This document shows, in pieces, positions 49,364 to 52,228 of a DNA stretch of 52,228 bases. The position numbers and the translations under genes were made by a program. This DNA is from Prevotella sp. (GTDB lineage: Bacteria > Bacteroidota > Bacteroidia > Bacteroidales > Bacteroidaceae): positions 1-52,228 of the forward strand of contig JAFWSS010000195.1 in the NCBI GenBank assembly GCA_017524385.1, read 5' to 3'. The notes beneath the pieces were generated by a model. It searched no databases. It was given only the letters and a program-made list of their open reading frames with translations, and had not been told where the DNA came from. Within the stretch, counting starts at the first letter, position 1; every line of letters begins with the position of its first letter.

Positions 49364-52228
49364 ATGAGAAAATTACGATTACTGTTGACGTTGGTCTCAA
49401 CCTGTCTGGCGGCATTTGCTTTTGCCGCTGATATCCAGATAAACGGTTTCCTTTACAGCGTGACTGACCCAGAGGAGCATACCGTCGCCCTTACCGGTTG
49501 GGATGAAGAATTTTTCTTTAGCGCCACCAGCCCCAGCAACCCCACCATCGGTTATTGGGACGAGGAGGAAGAAGGGTTGGTGAACGTCGTCATCCCATGG
49601 CGCGTGCTCATTGACGGTGTCTACTACAAAGTGACCAGCATCGGCGACAGGGCCTTTGCCAACTGCGAGACGATGGAGTCGGTCACCATCCCCAACTCCG
49701 TGACGAGCATAGGCCAACAAGCCTTCGAGGGCTGCTCCTATCTGACCACGGTTAAAGTGCAGTGGATCACTCCGCTGGAAGTACCCGCCAACATCTTCGA
49801 TGGCGTGAATGTCGCCAACGCCACCCTAGCGGTGCCACAAGGCTATCTCGACGTTTATTCACAGGCTGATGTGTGGAAGGACTTTGGAAACATCACCACC
49901 TATTACGAGGTTGACTTCAACATGATTTTCAAGGATCCGCACGTGAAAGCACTCTGCGTGGCCAACTGGGACAACAATGAAGATGGCGAACTCTCCTACC
50001 GTGAGGCGCAGGCCGTCACCGACTTCGGCGACGTCTTCAAGGGCGACACCGAGATAACGAGCTTCACCGAACTGCGCTCCTTCAGCGGGCTCACCTCCAT
50101 CGCCGACTCTACTTTCGCGGGATGCACCGCACTCACCGAGGTGACCATCGCACCAAACGCAAAGACCATCGGCAAGGCTGCTTTCGCAGGATGCACCGCT
50201 TTGGTCACAGTCAATTTCCAGTCGGCGCAAACCTCCATCGGCGACTATGCCTTTGCTGGATGCACCGCATTGCAGGAAATCGCCCTACCGCTCAAATTGA
50301 CCACCATCGGAGAGCACGCTTTCGAAGGATGCACCGCATTGGAGACGATAACCTTCTCAACGGCAGTCACCACCATCAAGGCATACGCCTTCGCAGGGTG
50401 CACCGCATTGCCGTCGGTCTCCTTCCCCGCCAACCTGGTCACCATCGGCGAGAGAGCATTCGACGGCTGTACCGCAATACCCTCCTTCACCATCCCGGCA
50501 AAGGTGACATCCATCGGCTACGGAGCATTCGCCAACTGCACCTCCAACAAGACGTTCACGGTGAGCACTTCCAACAAGATTTACGCGCACAATAGTTCAA
50601 AGGTGTATATCACCGACAAGACGGAGAAGCGCAAGGTTGTGGCCTTCGCTGTGGGTGCCGCCAACAAGAACATCAGTTTCGGTGCCACTGTGAACGAGAT
50701 ATGCCCCTGCGCATTTGAAGGCGACACACTCATTACTTCGGTCAACCTTGCCAACATTGCAACGGTGGGAGATAATGCTTTCGCCAACTGCCCAGCCTTG
50801 ACGCAACTGTGGATACCCGCCTGCGTCACGTCCATCGGACAGAAGGTATTCGACAACAGCAACGCCATCACCGACGTCTACTGTGACAGCGAAGAACCCT
50901 ACGGCATCAACGACAACAACTTCACCGACGGTGTCTATGCCACCGCCACGCTGCATGTGCCCGAAAACATATGGCAAGTATATGCCTCCCTCGAGGGATG
51001 GAGAAACTTCGTATACATCACACGACCTCAGTTCGTGTCTTGCGACAACGCATACATCATGAGGGGCGAAACGGCATCGCTCGTCATCAACCTTGCAACC
51101 GACATGGGCAAGGAATACATCGGATACCAGTTTGAACTCTTCCTGCCGGAGGGCGTGGAACTGGTGCCAGAGGGTGACTCCTACGCTTATGAACTGTCCG
51201 ACCGCAACCCAGCGGGCATGATGGCCGCTTTCGAGTCTGTTGGCGACGGTCACTACCTCGTGGCTGCGATATCCCTCTTCAACAGGGCTATTTCCGGGAC
51301 CGACGGCCCCATCATCACCCTTCAGTTGAAGGCGTCAAAGGACGCAGCAGTGGGCACCTTCCCCTGCGAAATAAAAAATATCGTGTTGATTGGCAAGAAC
51401 AGCGAGGATGTCAACCTCCTCGACACTTCCTTCGAACTCACCGTCGACACCGATTACGGCCTTGGAGATGTCAACCACGACCTTCAGGTGAACATCACCG
51501 ACGTGTCGCTGATGGTGTCGTATGTGATGGGGAACGATGTTGAACAATTCTACTTCAACGAGGGGGATGTCAACCAAGACGGCAGCATCAACATCTCCGA
51601 CATTTCGAGCGTCATCTCCTACGTTCTCGACGGCTACTTCCCTGGTTCATCACCACAACCTGAGCCCGAAGCCGTGGCAGAATTCTCCAACGATGTCATC
51701 CAAATCAATTTCGATTTCGAGACCAACATGGCCGAACTCGTTCAGTCCAGCAGCCTCAAGCGTTTGCTGTACCCCCTCAGCTGCGCCACTGTCAAGGTCA
51801 ATGGAGAAGAGAAGGAAGTATACTCCGTGGAAGGCTTCGAGGACGGACGTTTCTACATCTTCCTCAACGAAGGTTTGAACCAGAGCGATGTGGTGGAGGT
51901 GACCTTCACCAACCCGGAAGACCAAGAGTACCACCTCGTCAATCTCTCCGAAACCGGTGGTGATGTCAACGACTTCACCGTCACTGCTACTTACAACGCC
52001 GAAGTGGAACAGAACGACACATATCCTTACGCCTCACTCACTCCGTCGGTCGTAAGTACCAACCCCGAGGATGGCTCCGTAGATGTTCCCAACAGCATCA
52101 AGGAGTTCACACTGAAGTTTGACAAGGAAGTTGACTGCAGTCTTCTCGAGGCCACGCTCAACGACGAGGTGCTGACCGTCAGCCCGGCAGAAGGCTATGC
52201 CGAAGAGGTCACCTTCGTACGCAACAGC
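49364..52228 (+). CDS. BspA-like leucine-rich repeat surface protein, partial
   Basis: The frame is open from ATG 49364 to the window end (955 codons, no stop), so the C-terminus is missing. A signal peptide (LLTLVSTCLAAFAFA) precedes BspA-type LRR_5 repeats of ~23 residues (SIGDYAFAGCTALQEI, TIGEHAFEGCTALETI) in two blocks (~70-120 and ~240-510). An EF-hand-like NWDNNEDGELSYREA lies between them near 205. A cohesin-like beta domain (~560-700, GETASLVINLATDM, YIGYQFELFLPEGVEL) is followed by two dockerin-type calcium loops (GDVNHDLQVNITDVS and GDVNQDGSINISDIS) and an Ig-like region (SVVSTNPEDGSVDVP) cut by the window end. It is probably a surface adhesin or scaffold. Confidence 0.9.
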   Translation, partial: MRKLRLLLTLVSTCLAAFAFAADIQINGFLYSVTDPEEHTVALTGWDEEFFFSATSPSNPTIGYWDEEEEGLVNVVIPWRVLIDGVYYKVTSIGDRAFANCETMESVTIPNSVTSIGQQAFEGCSYLTTVKVQWITPLEVPANIFDGVNVANATLAVPQGYLDVYSQADVWKDFGNITTYYEVDFNMIFKDPHVKALCVANWDNNEDGELSYREAQAVTDFGDVFKGDTEITSFTELRSFSGLTSIADSTFAGCTALTEVTIAPNAKTIGKAAFAGCTALVTVNFQSAQTSIGDYAFAGCTALQEIALPLKLTTIGEHAFEGCTALETITFSTAVTTIKAYAFAGCTALPSVSFPANLVTIGERAFDGCTAIPSFTIPAKVTSIGYGAFANCTSNKTFTVSTSNKIYAHNSSKVYITDKTEKRKVVAFAVGAANKNISFGATVNEICPCAFEGDTLITSVNLANIATVGDNAFANCPALTQLWIPACVTSIGQKVFDNSNAITDVYCDSEEPYGINDNNFTDGVYATATLHVPENIWQVYASLEGWRNFVYITRPQFVSCDNAYIMRGETASLVINLATDMGKEYIGYQFELFLPEGVELVPEGDSYAYELSDRNPAGMMAAFESVGDGHYLVAAISLFNRAISGTDGPIITLQLKASKDAAVGTFPCEIKNIVLIGKNSEDVNLLDTSFELTVDTDYGLGDVNHDLQVNITDVSLMVSYVMGNDVEQFYFNEGDVNQDGSINISDISSVISYVLDGYFPGSSPQPEPEAVAEFSNDVIQINFDFETNMAELVQSSSLKRLLYPLSCATVKVNGEEKEVYSVEGFEDGRFYIFLNEGLNQSDVVEVTFTNPEDQEYHLVNLSETGGDVNDFTVTATYNAEVEQNDTYPYASLTPSVVSTNPEDGSVDVPNSIKEFTLKFDKEVDCSLLEATLNDEVLTVSPAEGYAEEVTFVRNS

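Overview
The window is a piece of a Bacteroidales chromosome, most likely Prevotella or a close relative. The evidence is the repeated TAnnTTTG promoter box with a TTTG/TTGG box 19-21 bases upstream, weak ribosome binding sites, BspA-type leucine-rich proteins, a T9SS-type C-terminal sorting domain, dockerin-like ends, AguA/AguB polyamine enzymes, and the conserved pdxA-flippase-sigma54 activator-lptE-secG order. Species cannot be fixed from the sequence alone.

Layout. 1-3.8 kb is an accessory, repeat-rich region: copies of a dispersed palindromic element surround a broken AbiEii-type toxin locus, an Rpn/PD-(D/E)XK nuclease gene and a lipoprotein/beta-barrel gene. 3.9-12.2 kb holds an aldose epimerase, a large secreted endonuclease I with repeat and dockerin-like domains, an acyltransferase plus SGNH hydrolase pair, and (minus strand) a membrane-anchored nuclease with an L,D-transpeptidase. 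12.3-14.3 kb is aguA-aguB. 14.3-20.7 kb (minus) is a tight three-gene operon: a 1260-residue fusion of glycosyltransferase, GalT-like and SpoIID domains, followed by two AmpG-like permeases, which suggests handling of cell-wall fragments. 21-25.3 kb has an M16 peptidase and a TonB-domain protein coupled to a radical SAM protein. 25.5-32 kb is rlmN, a PdxA-like protein lacking its metal ligands, a flippase-like membrane protein, a sigma-54 activator, lptE, a hypothetical gene and secG. tRNA-His and tRNA-Leu follow, each near a secreted protein gene.

34.6-46.4 kb (minus) is the most unusual part. A protein with two tandem kinase domains, a membrane kinase with about nine Sel1 repeats, and a membrane protein combining two Rossmann-like domains, a RyR domain and two FGE/SUMF1-like domains form one operon, followed by a Wzi-like outer-membrane barrel and a small lipoprotein. 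Directly upstream lies the tail of a further kinase gene, cut by an AAA-ATPase/PD-(D/E)XK gene. This looks like a sensory or defence signalling module whose inducer and output are unknown.

46.5-52.2 kb holds divergent genes for a T9SS-exported GH30 glycosidase and a BspA-like leucine-rich repeat protein, the latter running off the end of the window. Both start from promoters that carry the same GCTCGCTTA-type upstream sequence found before the M16 peptidase and rlmN genes.
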